Positions 46,038 through 55,205 of a stretch of 64,000 nt of DNA are shown piece by piece. The translations under genes and the position numbers were made by a program. A model generated the notes under the pieces. It did no database searches, was not told the DNA's origin, and saw only the letters and a list, made by a program, of their open reading frames with translations. The stretch is from Methylobacter sp. KS41 (GTDB taxonomy: Bacteria; Pseudomonadota; Gammaproteobacteria; Methylococcales; Methylomonadaceae). The stretch lies in contig PHSP01000001.1 of NCBI GenBank assembly GCA_002862125.1, positions 2,328,501 to 2,392,500 of the forward strand, written 5' to 3'. Position 1 is the stretch's first letter; every line of letters begins with the position of its first letter.

Positions 46038-46795
46038 AAAATAAATGTGGCTGCAAGCGGCGCATGATCTGAAAGCATACGCCAAGGTGAATGAGTCAAC
46101 CGGTCACACGATACTGGAATCAGGCCGCGGTAATAAATACGATCCATCTTCAAAAAAGGTAGCCAAGCCGGGAATGTACGCGCATATCGTCCATGAGTTT
46201 CTAGAAAAACCTCCTGCAAATGCAGATGGTCATGAAAAAGCCGGCTGGCTTGCCCACGCCAATCATTAAAATCACCGGCAACAATCAAGGGCGAATCACG
46301 CGGTACATGGCTATCGATACGATCACACAATTTTCCGATTTGCTGGCGGCGCTCTCTGCCTATCAATCCGAAATGAATACAAACGATATGCACATCCTGG
46401 CTGCTCAGAGGCAGACGAATAACGCCATGCAAAAGGCTACGACTAGCCCAGGGGAATGGGGATACGTTGATATTCTCCCAGCTTTCAAAAGGATACTTGC
46501 TTAAAATTGCATTACCATGATGACCGGCATCATAAATGGCATTTTTACCATAAGCGAAAAATGGCCAGACGCCTTCGGCAATAAACTCAAATTGCGAGCG
46601 CTCCGGCCAGTTCTCAACTTTTTTTTGATGGCGCAGATGCTTCCCTTGCATTTCTTGTAAAAATAGCAAATCAGCATCAGCCGCTATCAACGCTTCCCGG
46701 ATCTGTTGCAAAACTAGGCTCCGGTTGCCTACGTTAAAACCTTTATGGATGTTGTAGGTTAATACCCGCAATCCTCTCTCTTTCATAGATACCAT
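46034..46795 (-). CDS. Endonuclease/exonuclease/phosphatase-family phosphatase
   Basis: The frame is open from 46957, but its front overlaps the upstream gene; I chose the ATG at 46795, with AGAGAG before it, giving 253 residues. The metal-dependent EEP fold shows LTYNIHKG, LLFLQEM, HGNAILSKYP, VAGDFNDWRG, MDRIYYRG and SDHAPLAATF in order, with the active-site Asn, Glu, Asp, Asn and His. Members cleave phosphodiesters in nucleic acids or phospholipids. Placed between two CDP-lipid genes, removing phosphate from a lipid headgroup is the more likely job. Confidence 0.87.
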   Translation of the reverse strand: MVSMKERGLRVLTYNIHKGFNVGNRSLVLQQIREALIAADADLLFLQEMQGKHLRHQKKVENWPERSQFEFIAEGVWPFFAYGKNAIYDAGHHGNAILSKYPFESWENINVSPFPWASRSLLHGVIRLPLSSQDVHIVCIHFGLIGRERRQQIGKLCDRIDSHVPRDSPLIVAGDFNDWRGQASRLFHDHLHLQEVFLETHGRYARTFPAWLPFLKMDRIYYRGLIPVSCDRLTHSPWRMLSDHAPLAATFIL

Positions 46796-46827
46796 GACTC
46801 TCTGTGTAGTTATAAAGCCTTTGAGGT

Positions 46828-47331
46828 TTAATAAGGCTGATCTCGAATATGCAATCTGTAAAGAACCGGCGAAATGAATTCTTCGCACAGAAAAAAAAGG
46901 AAGACGATCAATGCAATGCCAATATGATTCAGTGCCAGCGAATCTTTTAAAAGCCATAGCGGTAACAATGATTCCGGCACGGTATCAAGTCCTCTCGCCC
47001 TGCTGCTTTCAGCATTCCCCCGCCGGCGTTTGATGAAACTTGAAAATAAATCCCCTGCCACTGTCAGCGTGCTGAACAATACCCCCGTTAAAGGCTCTAA
47101 ACCACATAGAATCGCCACTGCTGTTGTAAATAAAACCGCGGAAATCAGTCCACGCCAGGTTTTAGTGCCGCCAAACAACCGATAGCCGTCTCTTAGCTTA
47201 AGACCATTATCAATTGGGCCTGCCAAGCGGCTGCCAAACAGTTTACCGGTAATCACCGGCGCGCCATTAGCGGCAATTAGCAATACAAAAGCCTGAAAAA
47301 TGCAAAGCCAACAAAACGACGGCAAAGTCAT
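46828..47331 (-). CDS. CDP-archaeol synthase-like cytidylyltransferase (CarS/DUF46)
   Basis: A 167-residue membrane protein of about four or five helices. NGAPVITGKLFGSRLAGPID, GYRLFGGTKTWRGLIS and AGDLFSSFIKRR match the CarS family, which makes CDP-archaeol from CTP and digeranylgeranylglyceryl phosphate in archaea. Bacteria with this gene do not make archaeol, so the substrate must be another hydrophobic phosphate. It heads an operon with an EEP phosphatase and a CDP-alcohol transferase. It is shorter than most archaeal members. Confidence 0.87.
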   Translation of the reverse strand: MTLPSFCWLCIFQAFVLLIAANGAPVITGKLFGSRLAGPIDNGLKLRDGYRLFGGTKTWRGLISAVLFTTAVAILCGLEPLTGVLFSTLTVAGDLFSSFIKRRRGNAESSRARGLDTVPESLLPLWLLKDSLALNHIGIALIVFLFFLCEEFISPVLYRLHIRDQPY

Positions 47332-47740
47332 ACCCGAATATCTCCATTCAATCAGTTAGAAACTGGGGATAGATGAATTAAACAACAATAATGAAAATTA
47401 ATCATCTGTTATATTTACCTCTATGCTGACTTTATTCGAATCAACTAATTCGCTAGAACCTTGCTCATGGTTTTTTGCTAAGGGTTACGTTATCATAACG
47501 GCGGCGGTACTATTGGAGATTAAACAACAAGCGCCTCTATCAGCATTGAACGCCGCTAAAACCACCGTCTGGACAGTTTCAAAAATAATTCCATTAGCGC
47601 CATTTTTTTAATTACCGTCAATAAGAGCCAATTTCTCTTATTGCCTTGAATATAATAAATTTCTAATATAAACTCGCACATAGCCCGGCCACTATAAAAA
47701 TCAGCAAAACTACAAGGGCTATTCTATCTGAGGAGGAACC
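47332..47740. other. Divergent intergenic region upstream of the multicopper oxidase
   Basis: About 410 bases between divergent genes. It contains the GAGGAGG ribosome-binding site of the oxidase just before 47741. No palindrome that I would name as a CueR- or CusR-type copper box was found. Confidence 0.4.
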
Positions 47741-49594
47741 ATGTCTAATCTTAAAAGTAATTCCCGCCGTCATTTTCTGGCTCAATCCGGCTTGGGCTTG
47801 ATGGCTTTTGCCGGCATGCCTGGTTTTTTGCGCGCAATGGAAGGTATGCAAGGCCTGCATGGTATGCCAAAACTTGCGCCAAACAAGGCTTCACCAAATT
47901 TTAATCCGGATGTCGAATTTGATCTGTTTTGCCGATCCAACACAGCGTCCATTTTGCCCGGCCAACAAACGCAGGTACAACAATACGCCGCATTGTTAAA
48001 AAAGGGCCCGAAAGAAACAATAGCAGATATAACCGGTTCGTACCTGGGGCCGTTAATTCATTTACAAAAAGGCCAGAAGGTGCGCATCAATTTGCACAAC
48101 AAGCTGGCTGAACCAACTGTCACGCACTGGCATGGTTTGCATGTCCCCGCTGCGATGGACGGACATCCAATGTACGTTATCGATCCGGGCGAAATACTAG
48201 TCTATGAATTTGAGGTGCTTAACCGGGCGGGCATGAATATTTACCATCCGCACCCGCATGAAAGCACGGCCAAACAGGTCTATAACGGCCTTGCCGGAGC
48301 ATTGTTCGTTCATGATGAAGAAGAGGCGAAACTGGAACTGCCTTCCGGCGAATACGAAATACCTGTTGTTATTCAGGATCGTCTTTTCGACGAACAAAAT
48401 CAACTCATTTATGCGCGCAGCATGCATGACCGCATGATTGGATTCTACGGCGATCGCATACTGGTCAATGGTTTTCCGGATTTCAAGATAGATGTCGCCA
48501 GCCGCGCCTACAGGCTACGCATTTTAAATGGCTCGACAGCGCGCATTTACAAACTGGGCTGGGATGATGGCACGCCAGTTACTGTTATTGGGGTCGATGG
48601 CGGTTTGCTGGAAAAGCCGGAAGTCAAACCCTACGTCATGCTGGCGCCCGGCGAACGCCTGGATGTTTGGGCAGATTTCAGCGGCCGTAACGAGGGTTCC
48701 CAGTTAGTCATGCGCAGCCTGCCATTTTCCGGAGTATTGCCTAAAATGGCTGAGCGCATGATGCGCGGCGGCATGGGCGGCATGATGCACCATAATAAAC
48801 TACCGGTCGGCAGCGATTATCCTATTTTCACTGCACGTGTCACCAAAAAAGTCAGCGATAGTCCTAAACTGCCACCACAATTGTCAACCATCAAATGGCA
48901 CCGGATCACTGATACCGCCAATCCTGATAAACCAGTCCCCATCGGCATTTCCGAAGGGCCTATGGCCATGCTGCTTAATGGCCGCCCCTATGCCTACAAC
49001 GATATTCAAGACTTTGAACGCATCAAGGTAAACACCATACAGCTCATGGAAATTTTCCACGCGCACGGCGGTGGCGGGGGCCATGGCAAGGAATCCTCAC
49101 CGGCTTCCGGTGAGCATGGCGCGGAAAAACCAAGCGGCGGCATGATGGGCATGGGCCACGGCGGCGGCATGGGCATGATGGGCGGAATGAAGCACGGCGA
49201 TGACGATCAGAAAGGCGGTGGTCAAGGCATGGGCGGCATGGGCATGATGGGAGGAATGAAGCACGGCGATGACGGTCAGAAAGGTGGTCAGGGCATGGGC
49301 GGCATGATGGGCGGAGGTATGGGCATGATGATGTCCATGGCGCATCCGATTCATCTGCACGGGCAACAGTTTCAGATTGTCAGCCGCAGTATCAGTGCCG
49401 ATGAAGAATCAGACTATGCCACAGTCAGCGAAGGCTTCATCGAAAGCGGTCTGAAAGATGTTGTCCTGGTTATGCCTGGAGAGAAAGTACGTATCATAAA
49501 ACCCTTCCAGGACTTTAAAGGTCTGTTCATGTACCATTGCCACAATCTCGAACATGAAGACATGGGCATGATGCGTGACTTTTTAGTTGAGTAA
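47741..49594 (+). CDS. Multicopper oxidase, CopA/CueO-like, with Met/His-rich insert
   Basis: The 617-residue protein starts with a twin-arginine signal (SNSRRHFLAQSGLGLMAF). The four copper motifs are present: THWHGLHVP near 127, YHPHPHES near 168, HPIHLHGQQFQIV near 535 and HCHNLEHEDMGMM at the end (type 1 and trinuclear copper). Between about 443 and 532 lies an insert rich in Met, Gly and His with two nearly identical GMKHGDD-QKGG units, the kind that loads copper(I) and raises cuprous oxidase activity. It probably oxidises Cu(I) in the periplasm. Confidence 0.93.
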   Translation: MSNLKSNSRRHFLAQSGLGLMAFAGMPGFLRAMEGMQGLHGMPKLAPNKASPNFNPDVEFDLFCRSNTASILPGQQTQVQQYAALLKKGPKETIADITGSYLGPLIHLQKGQKVRINLHNKLAEPTVTHWHGLHVPAAMDGHPMYVIDPGEILVYEFEVLNRAGMNIYHPHPHESTAKQVYNGLAGALFVHDEEEAKLELPSGEYEIPVVIQDRLFDEQNQLIYARSMHDRMIGFYGDRILVNGFPDFKIDVASRAYRLRILNGSTARIYKLGWDDGTPVTVIGVDGGLLEKPEVKPYVMLAPGERLDVWADFSGRNEGSQLVMRSLPFSGVLPKMAERMMRGGMGGMMHHNKLPVGSDYPIFTARVTKKVSDSPKLPPQLSTIKWHRITDTANPDKPVPIGISEGPMAMLLNGRPYAYNDIQDFERIKVNTIQLMEIFHAHGGGGGHGKESSPASGEHGAEKPSGGMMGMGHGGGMGMMGGMKHGDDDQKGGGQGMGGMGMMGGMKHGDDGQKGGQGMGGMMGGGMGMMMSMAHPIHLHGQQFQIVSRSISADEESDYATVSEGFIESGLKDVVLVMPGEKVRIIKPFQDFKGLFMYHCHNLEHEDMGMMRDFLVE

Positions 49595-49618
49595 GCGGGG
49601 AATATTTTCGTCAAGTAA

Positions 49619-49646
49619 AAAACGGGTGCATTAAGTCACCCGTTTT
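49619..49646 (+). terminator. Rho-independent terminator of the multicopper oxidase gene
   Basis: AAAACGGGTG and CACCCGTTTT form a ten-pair stem with an eight-base loop, ending in four T, 24 bases past the stop. The A-rich left arm would make it work on the other strand too. Confidence 0.85.
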
Positions 49647-49907
49647 ATATTCAATATTTTAGAAACACAAAAAACGCCAGAAATAAATAGTTGTGAATTC
49701 GTCAGGTGAAATAACCAGTAAAAAACCTCTATTAATTGAAATATAAGTCACCCAATATCAGTTCTGAATCATTTTCCTGTTTCATTTCAAAATTAGGGTG
49801 AATTTTCCGGTGATTTTAAATAAAATTGCACCAACTCACGTTCAGCAACGTTCGCATCGCGTGTAATCTACTCTATGAGATACACCTGATATTGTTATCT
49901 AGATTCA
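49647..49907. other. AT-rich intergenic stretch
   Basis: No gene or named repeat is seen in these about 260 bases, which begin the AT-rich sugar-methyl island. Together with the terminator the gene-free stretch is 313 bases. Confidence 0.4.
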
Positions 49908-50603
49908 TCAAGCCAATTTTGATTGCTTTTTTACACGGAATGCAAATTGCAAATATTGCACATCATTCCAAAATCCAAAGGTCCCTACCATAACCAATAA
50001 AAGTAAAGCCCGTTTTACAATAGCTTTTATTGACTTATGCTTAATTATATTAACCGATAATGGCTTGGTTAATTCGCTGTTGATACCGTGAAGTTTTTCT
50101 ATCAAATACCCATTTTCATTAAAGGTTCTTCTTAAACTCTTCTCTGTAAAAAACCTTAAATGTGTGCGATCTAAAACTCCTGAATCCTCATAGAACCATT
50201 CCTTATTAACCATTAATTGATATAAATTGTAAATATATCTCACGTTAGGTATCGACCCCACTATGTAGCCATTTTCTGTGATCTTTTTTTTGATTGATTT
50301 GAGGAATTTATCATGGTCATTCATATGTTCGATAACGTCATTACAAACCACTAAATCAAAATAATTGTCAGGTAATTCATCATAAACATCCTGATAGTAG
50401 CCATGAAGAACTTTATATAAATTTTTCGAGGCGACATGGGCTGCGTTTGTTGGCTCTATTCCCCATACTTCGGAAGATTCATTTAAATTTCTTTTAAAAT
50501 GTCCTTCGCCACAGCCTATTTCTAAGACTTTCTCATAATTATTTGGCAAAAATTCAGATACATCGGATCGTGTGAATTGGTAATATTGGGTCTGTTCTAA
50601 CAT
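49908..50603 (-). CDS. Class I SAM-dependent methyltransferase, AT-rich island
   Basis: The 231-residue protein has VLEIGCGEGHFKRNL near residue 29 (SAM motif I), GIEPTNAAHV, and FDLVVCNDVIEHMNDHDKFL and YIVGSIPNVRYIYNLYQL, a pattern seen in methyltransferases for nucleotide sugars and polysaccharide ends. A hydrophobic stretch near the C terminus (ALLLLVMVGTFGFW) may associate it with the membrane. The DNA is AT-rich next to its surroundings, as for the glycosyltransferase-like gene 58 bases upstream. The two probably form one transcript. Confidence 0.8.
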   Translation of the reverse strand: MLEQTQYYQFTRSDVSEFLPNNYEKVLEIGCGEGHFKRNLNESSEVWGIEPTNAAHVASKNLYKVLHGYYQDVYDELPDNYFDLVVCNDVIEHMNDHDKFLKSIKKKITENGYIVGSIPNVRYIYNLYQLMVNKEWFYEDSGVLDRTHLRFFTEKSLRRTFNENGYLIEKLHGINSELTKPLSVNIIKHKSIKAIVKRALLLLVMVGTFGFWNDVQYLQFAFRVKKQSKLA

Positions 50604-50660
50604 TAATGGATACCTTCTAATATGCCATTTTTATTCATCATTAATTTTGAATTAATCTTT

Positions 50661-51512
50661 TCAATGGACTTCCAGCGCTTTAAGAAACATGTCCCGCTCA
50701 TCAGGATTGATGATTTCCTGCAGATAGACTTCCAGCATTTTATTTTTGTTTTTCATAACGAAATGCAAGCAACAAAATTTGAATCTTTGATATGCGCTTA
50801 AATTACCAGCTATTCTATATTCGTCAGGGAACATCATAAAATATGTAAGCCAGCTGTTTTGTTTTGTATGCTTGATATATTGAAAAGCCGCGATATCCTC
50901 GACATTTATTTTTGTATTTTTCAAAAACTCATCCATTGAGTTTTCCTCAAAATAATGCTTTATTTTATTTATCGCGCCGGATCGAAGAAAGTATAATCCA
51001 CCTTGACAATACTTGAACTTTACATAATGTCCATCTCCGATCAGATCTTTTCCACTACAAGCAACCATCTGAAAAATCCAGTTTGAGAAAAAGAATACAT
51101 CAGAATCTATCCTTACTACATAATCCTCTTCCCTGGATTCCGATGCGGCCAGACTATAAGCTTTCCATATTGAAGCTATCTGTTCAGAACCCCATCCTTG
51201 AGATTTTGTCCAAGGAATTACTTTTGAATCAGGAAAAACAGTTCTAATAGCTTCGCATTGCTCCGGCGAGAACATTTCATTGGCATCACAGAAAATTAGA
51301 ACACGGATAGAAATACCGCCGCGAATTTTTTGTAAGCTATGTAGTGAGCAGTAAAGATATTTGTAATAGGAATAGCAAGTGAAATGACATAAAGCGAACG
51401 AGACAGGATCGGAACCTTTCCTGAGAGTTATAAAGCGAATTATAATTTGCCACAAATACCTAGGCAACTGTTTTATCCTAATAGGAATTAGGCCCTTAAC
51501 CTTAATTTTCAT
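50661..51512 (-). CDS. Glycosyltransferase-like protein, GT-A type
   Basis: From the ATG at 51512, with AAGG upstream, the protein has 283 residues. It resembles glycosyltransferases of the GT-A fold: the DXD-like VVRIDSDVFFFSN near residue 140, then GDGHYVKFKYCQGGLYFLRSG, and a C-terminal part with EDIAAFQYIKHTKQ. No donor or acceptor is known. Unlike the rest of the window it is AT-rich with many Lys, Ile, Phe and Tyr codons, a sign of acquisition from elsewhere. Confidence 0.65.
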   Translation of the reverse strand: MKIKVKGLIPIRIKQLPRYLWQIIIRFITLRKGSDPVSFALCHFTCYSYYKYLYCSLHSLQKIRGGISIRVLIFCDANEMFSPEQCEAIRTVFPDSKVIPWTKSQGWGSEQIASIWKAYSLAASESREEDYVVRIDSDVFFFSNWIFQMVACSGKDLIGDGHYVKFKYCQGGLYFLRSGAINKIKHYFEENSMDEFLKNTKINVEDIAAFQYIKHTKQNSWLTYFMMFPDEYRIAGNLSAYQRFKFCCLHFVMKNKNKMLEVYLQEIINPDERDMFLKALEVH

Positions 51513-51678
51513 AAGCACCTTATTTTATACTTTTAGTAGTTGTTAGGGACGGGCGAGGTTTTTAATTCTCTTCCCTGAAAAAATCTCAAGTATTTGCGAA
51601 GTATTTCATAAATATACCGTGTATAGTCAGAGTTGTATTTTTTCGTAAAATAAGCCTAGGTGGCTAAGGAAATGTGAG

Positions 51679-53754
51679 CTACTCCCCTGCCCTGACATCA
51701 AACTCGATCTTCCAGCGGCCGGAGTCTTTTTGAGAAACCGCTTGGAGTTCCAGGGTGCCGACTTCGGTAACCGCCGCACACAAGTGCACAGGGACAACTT
51801 CACCCGGTCTGCGGCCTTCTTCCGGCAAGGTGACTTCAATTTCATCCAGTTCGGATAGTTCCTCATCCGTCCAGTATTCCAGGCGCGTGCCGACTTTATC
51901 TTCACGGCGGATGTTGGACGCAAAGAAACGGAATCGTACCGGTTCGCCAATAACCAGACCGAATTCATCGTCCGGCAATTCTTCCCGGGTGCCTTCTTCC
52001 ATGCCAAACGGCGCTATACACAGGGCTTCAATCTCCGGAGCAAGGCCAGGCACTGCAGGCATCGCGCTTTCAATGCCGACATAATAAGCTGCTGCGGTGC
52101 CGCCTTTAATTCTCACGCCCTTGCCTTTGCGCACAAATCCATAGTAAGCCGCGCCTCGTGCGACCGCCAGATCAAGATCAGCGCCCGCCAATAATCGGGC
52201 TTCAGGCGCTTGTTCACTTAGCAGCCATAAATTTAACACTTCCATTAAACGCCCAGCCAGGGCATTGGCTTTTAACACGCCACCATTAAACAAAACTGCT
52301 GTAGGATGCAGGAAGGTGGCATGTCCGGGCAGGTTTATATCCTTTAGATCGTCTGTGGCATTTTGCTGTTTGGATAGAAAAGCCGCCAAATGCCGGGTGA
52401 TGGCGGCATCCTGGGCATAAGGCAAACCAGCGGTTCTTAAGCCGGTCCGGGTGCGGCTTACTGGTCTGTCACTGACCGCCACTTTAGGCAGGAAGCCTTC
52501 AACCAGTACTTTATTGACCTCTTCACGGGTCAGTTCGGTACGTAGATTCCCTGACATTAACGAAGAACCCCGGTTAGCGACCACTAGGGGGATATTATCG
52601 ATATCAACATTGTTGAAAATTTTTTCCTTGGCGTCCCGGCAACTATGTGTTAATGCCTGTACCTGCCAGGGCTCTAACCGTTTGCCGTCATTTTCCAGCT
52701 TGGCTTTAACGGTGTAAGCCAAAGCCAAATCCATATTGTCGCCTCCGAGTAATATATGCTCTCCGACAGCCACACGCGTTAATTCAAGATTGCCATCTCT
52801 TTCAGTGACTGCTATCAGTGACAAATCGGTGGTTCCGCCGCCGACATCAATTACCAGAATAATATCGCCGCAAGCCGCCTGTTTTCGCCAGTCGCCGTGA
52901 CTTTTTTCTATCCAGCTGTATAAAGCAGCCTGGGGTTCTTCCAAAAGAATGGCTTGATCAAGGCCGACGGCGCGCGCCGATTCAACTGTTAATTCACGGG
53001 CAGCCGGATCGAATGACGCCGGTACGGTAATGACCAAATCCTGCTCTTCCAGCGGCGCATCCGGATGCAGATTTTGCCACGCATCCCGGATATGTTGCAG
53101 ATAAGCGGTGGTTGCCTGAAATGGTGAGACACGCTCTACTTCATCAGGCGCATCTGCCGGAAGAATAGGCGCCTTACAATCCACGCCCGCATGACATAAC
53201 CAGCTTTTAGCGCTGGATACCAGACGAATGGGGGTTTTACTGCCTAAATTACGGGCTATTTCACCGGCCAGATAATCAGGTTTTGCGTTCCATGGCAATG
53301 AGGTGGAGCCTTCGGCAAGCTCTGCTTCGTGCGCTTGATACAGGAATGACGGCAACTGATAGCTTTCTTCAACCACGCCGGGCGATGTCAACTGAGGTAT
53401 CGCCATTACTTGCTGGGAAAACTCCAGGTCGTCGATATCGGTAATGTCTGCGTATGACAATACACAATGAGTCGTGCCTAAATCGATGCCGACTGAAAAG
53501 CGCTTGCGCTTGGCTGCTAAAGGAGTTGTATTTTGACTGGCTTCTTTTTCGTTTGTTTCAGAGAAAGGTGTCGGTTCAGACGCGTTTTCATCGCTCAAAT
53601 TTTCAAACTGTTGTTTCTCAGCCTCTGCGCTGGCTTCTTCGTTATTTGAATCAACATAATCTGAACTGACGGGTTCATTATCCATTATCGACTCATGTTC
53701 CCTGGGCTCTTCTTTCGCATCCGGCTTCTTTTTTATATGATCAAACAAGCTCAT
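51679..53754 (-). CDS. Hsp70-family protein with acidic N-terminal extension
   Basis: A 691-residue Hsp70-like ATPase. About 85 acidic, low-complexity residues come first, then the actin-like ATPase core: SVGIDLGTTHCVLSYADI, ILLEEPQAALYSWIEK, ILVIDVGGGTTDLSLI, and LLGGDNMDLALAYTVK. The C-terminal third (substrate-binding side) differs from DnaK, and no DnaK-type lid is clear. It overlaps DUF2760 by four bases, a pairing that recurs in genomes, usually followed by a second Hsp70-like gene; here that second copy is absent. No DnaJ or GrpE lies near. Confidence 0.88.
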   Translation of the reverse strand: MSLFDHIKKKPDAKEEPREHESIMDNEPVSSDYVDSNNEEASAEAEKQQFENLSDENASEPTPFSETNEKEASQNTTPLAAKRKRFSVGIDLGTTHCVLSYADITDIDDLEFSQQVMAIPQLTSPGVVEESYQLPSFLYQAHEAELAEGSTSLPWNAKPDYLAGEIARNLGSKTPIRLVSSAKSWLCHAGVDCKAPILPADAPDEVERVSPFQATTAYLQHIRDAWQNLHPDAPLEEQDLVITVPASFDPAARELTVESARAVGLDQAILLEEPQAALYSWIEKSHGDWRKQAACGDIILVIDVGGGTTDLSLIAVTERDGNLELTRVAVGEHILLGGDNMDLALAYTVKAKLENDGKRLEPWQVQALTHSCRDAKEKIFNNVDIDNIPLVVANRGSSLMSGNLRTELTREEVNKVLVEGFLPKVAVSDRPVSRTRTGLRTAGLPYAQDAAITRHLAAFLSKQQNATDDLKDINLPGHATFLHPTAVLFNGGVLKANALAGRLMEVLNLWLLSEQAPEARLLAGADLDLAVARGAAYYGFVRKGKGVRIKGGTAAAYYVGIESAMPAVPGLAPEIEALCIAPFGMEEGTREELPDDEFGLVIGEPVRFRFFASNIRREDKVGTRLEYWTDEELSELDEIEVTLPEEGRRPGEVVPVHLCAAVTEVGTLELQAVSQKDSGRWKIEFDVRAGE

Positions 53755-54410
53755 AATTCAACCTCTGCCGGAGCAATAATATTGGCGTTATGGCCTTGAG
53801 TCGATTTTGGCAGCCTGATACTGGTTACCTGCCAGCCCTTATGAATCAGCGTGCCGCTAAAAGGGGCCGACCCTACAATATTGCCGGTCAATCGGACTGT
53901 AGAAGCATCAAAGCCTTGCGGCAAGGTAATTTTTCCACCTTCCTGTTCACTACGAATGGGAGCTAATGTAAAGTGTTCATTAAGCGCTTTGTTACACCCT
54001 TCATGAACTACGCGCGCAGCAACGCCAATATCCGCATCGCTGTAATTCGCTATGTCTTCTTTAATAAAATCGATAAACCGCGCTTCTTTTTGCAGCAATC
54101 CGAGCAATTGCAATGCCGCATCTGGTGTGGATTCTTTTAATATGACAGGTTCGGGTGCGGGGGCATGAACCAGCTTTTCAACCTCGACAATTTTCTCCAC
54201 TATTTTCACGGCGGGTTCGGGAGTCTGCGCTGCTTTTTGAATGGCTTGTTCAGCCTGCTTGCTCTTACTGCGCGCCAGACTGATGACCATAGCCAGCAGT
54301 AAGACAATAAGTATCAGGGATAATAAAACAACAGTCCCCGCCAGACAGACATGCCATAAATCGAATATTGTTGGCTTCAAAGATAAATCGATTGTATATG
54401 TAGGATTCAT
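53751..54410 (-). CDS. DUF2760-containing membrane protein, Hsp70 partner
   Basis: The 219-residue protein has a single membrane helix near residues 22-45 (LAGTVVLLSLILIVLLLAMVISL), a short coiled region (KIVEKIVEVEKL), and the DUF2760 domain at about 95-219, with LLQKEARFIDFIKEDIANYSDADIGVAARVVHEGCNK. The family is almost always beside Hsp70-type genes. It may anchor or regulate the chaperone at the inner membrane. The start is the ATG at 54410; the Hsp70 gene starts inside its stop codon. Confidence 0.85.
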   Translation of the reverse strand: MNPTYTIDLSLKPTIFDLWHVCLAGTVVLLSLILIVLLLAMVISLARSKSKQAEQAIQKAAQTPEPAVKIVEKIVEVEKLVHAPAPEPVILKESTPDAALQLLGLLQKEARFIDFIKEDIANYSDADIGVAARVVHEGCNKALNEHFTLAPIRSEQEGGKITLPQGFDASTVRLTGNIVGSAPFSGTLIHKGWQVTSIRLPKSTQGHNANIIAPAEVEL

Positions 54411-54429
54411 TGAAAATAATTCTAAATTG

Positions 54430-54816
54430 TTATTGTGGTTGACTGCCCGCTTTACGCGCTGCTTCAGAAAACATCATGCCCTGTAATGCTTCACGTGAGG
54501 TTTGCACCCGCAGTTGCTTTAAATGACGATCAGCTATGACTTCCGGCACTTTTGCATCGGTGTATATTTCACGCATCTTCGTCAAAACAGGTTCACATTG
54601 TTTCATGATAGCATCGGTCGCATTACGGGTATCCCGCTCCTGATAAGCCGATTTTTGCATTTCACCGCCAACACACTTTTTGTACTCGTATTTTGCAGCC
54701 TGAATTTTCTCAATGGTGGCATCAGAAAGTGTGGTGTTATGCCATTCATTTTTCGCATCATTTGACAGGGCTGTTCCGGCAGACAACAAGAGGCTTAAGA
54801 AAAGAATCTTTTTCAT
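54430..54816 (-). CDS. Small secreted protein, unknown function
   Basis: A 128-residue protein with a signal peptide (residues 1-18). The mature part is mostly helical and has two cysteines (YEYKKCVGGE and IMKQCEPVL), which could form a disulfide in the periplasm. I do not recognise a family. It lies 19 bases before the DUF2760 gene on the same strand, so it may belong to the same transcript as the chaperone pair. Confidence 0.6.
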   Translation of the reverse strand: MKKILFLSLLLSAGTALSNDAKNEWHNTTLSDATIEKIQAAKYEYKKCVGGEMQKSAYQERDTRNATDAIMKQCEPVLTKMREIYTDAKVPEVIADRHLKQLRVQTSREALQGMMFSEAARKAGSQPQ

Positions 54817-55205
54817 GGTATTCCTAAAGATAATAATTGGAATTTTAAATGCTCGATTTTACGCGAACTGCTTATAAATGAATAATTCAAATCATAGGTA
54901 TCTTACCATTCATCAACTCAATTCATACTCAAAATAAGCCTGTCATAGCGGCATGGACTGCCGGTACCCTGCACAAGGACGTGATTAGAGCTTGCCGTCC
55001 CTGGCTTCAGAATTTGTTTTGCCACTCTAACGAGTCCGGCACAAAACTGTCTGGAACAGATTTGCATTAACCTGAAGGGCATCAGGCAGGATAGCCTGAT
55101 GTGAATCCCTGCCGGAAAGACTGCATTGTCGCTACTTACGCTGGTTACACAGCCGTTACCCGGCACGAAGACGATTGATACAAAGTTTTTTCTTTGTATG
55201 CATCC
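54817..55205. other. Intergenic stretch before a miniature element
   Basis: About 390 bases with no gene that I can support. The stretch 54940-55160 has a composition like old coding DNA with inverted pieces (for example GGCAGG/CCTGCC), but no known family matched in any frame. Confidence 0.4.

Noticed and set aside
49097-49366. Histidine/alanine-rich open frame on the minus strand
   Set aside because: It is the reverse reading of the Met/His-rich repeat of the multicopper oxidase, so composition explains it.
54940-55160. A possible riboswitch or coding relic with inverted pieces
   Set aside because: No riboswitch core motif or protein family could be matched in any frame.
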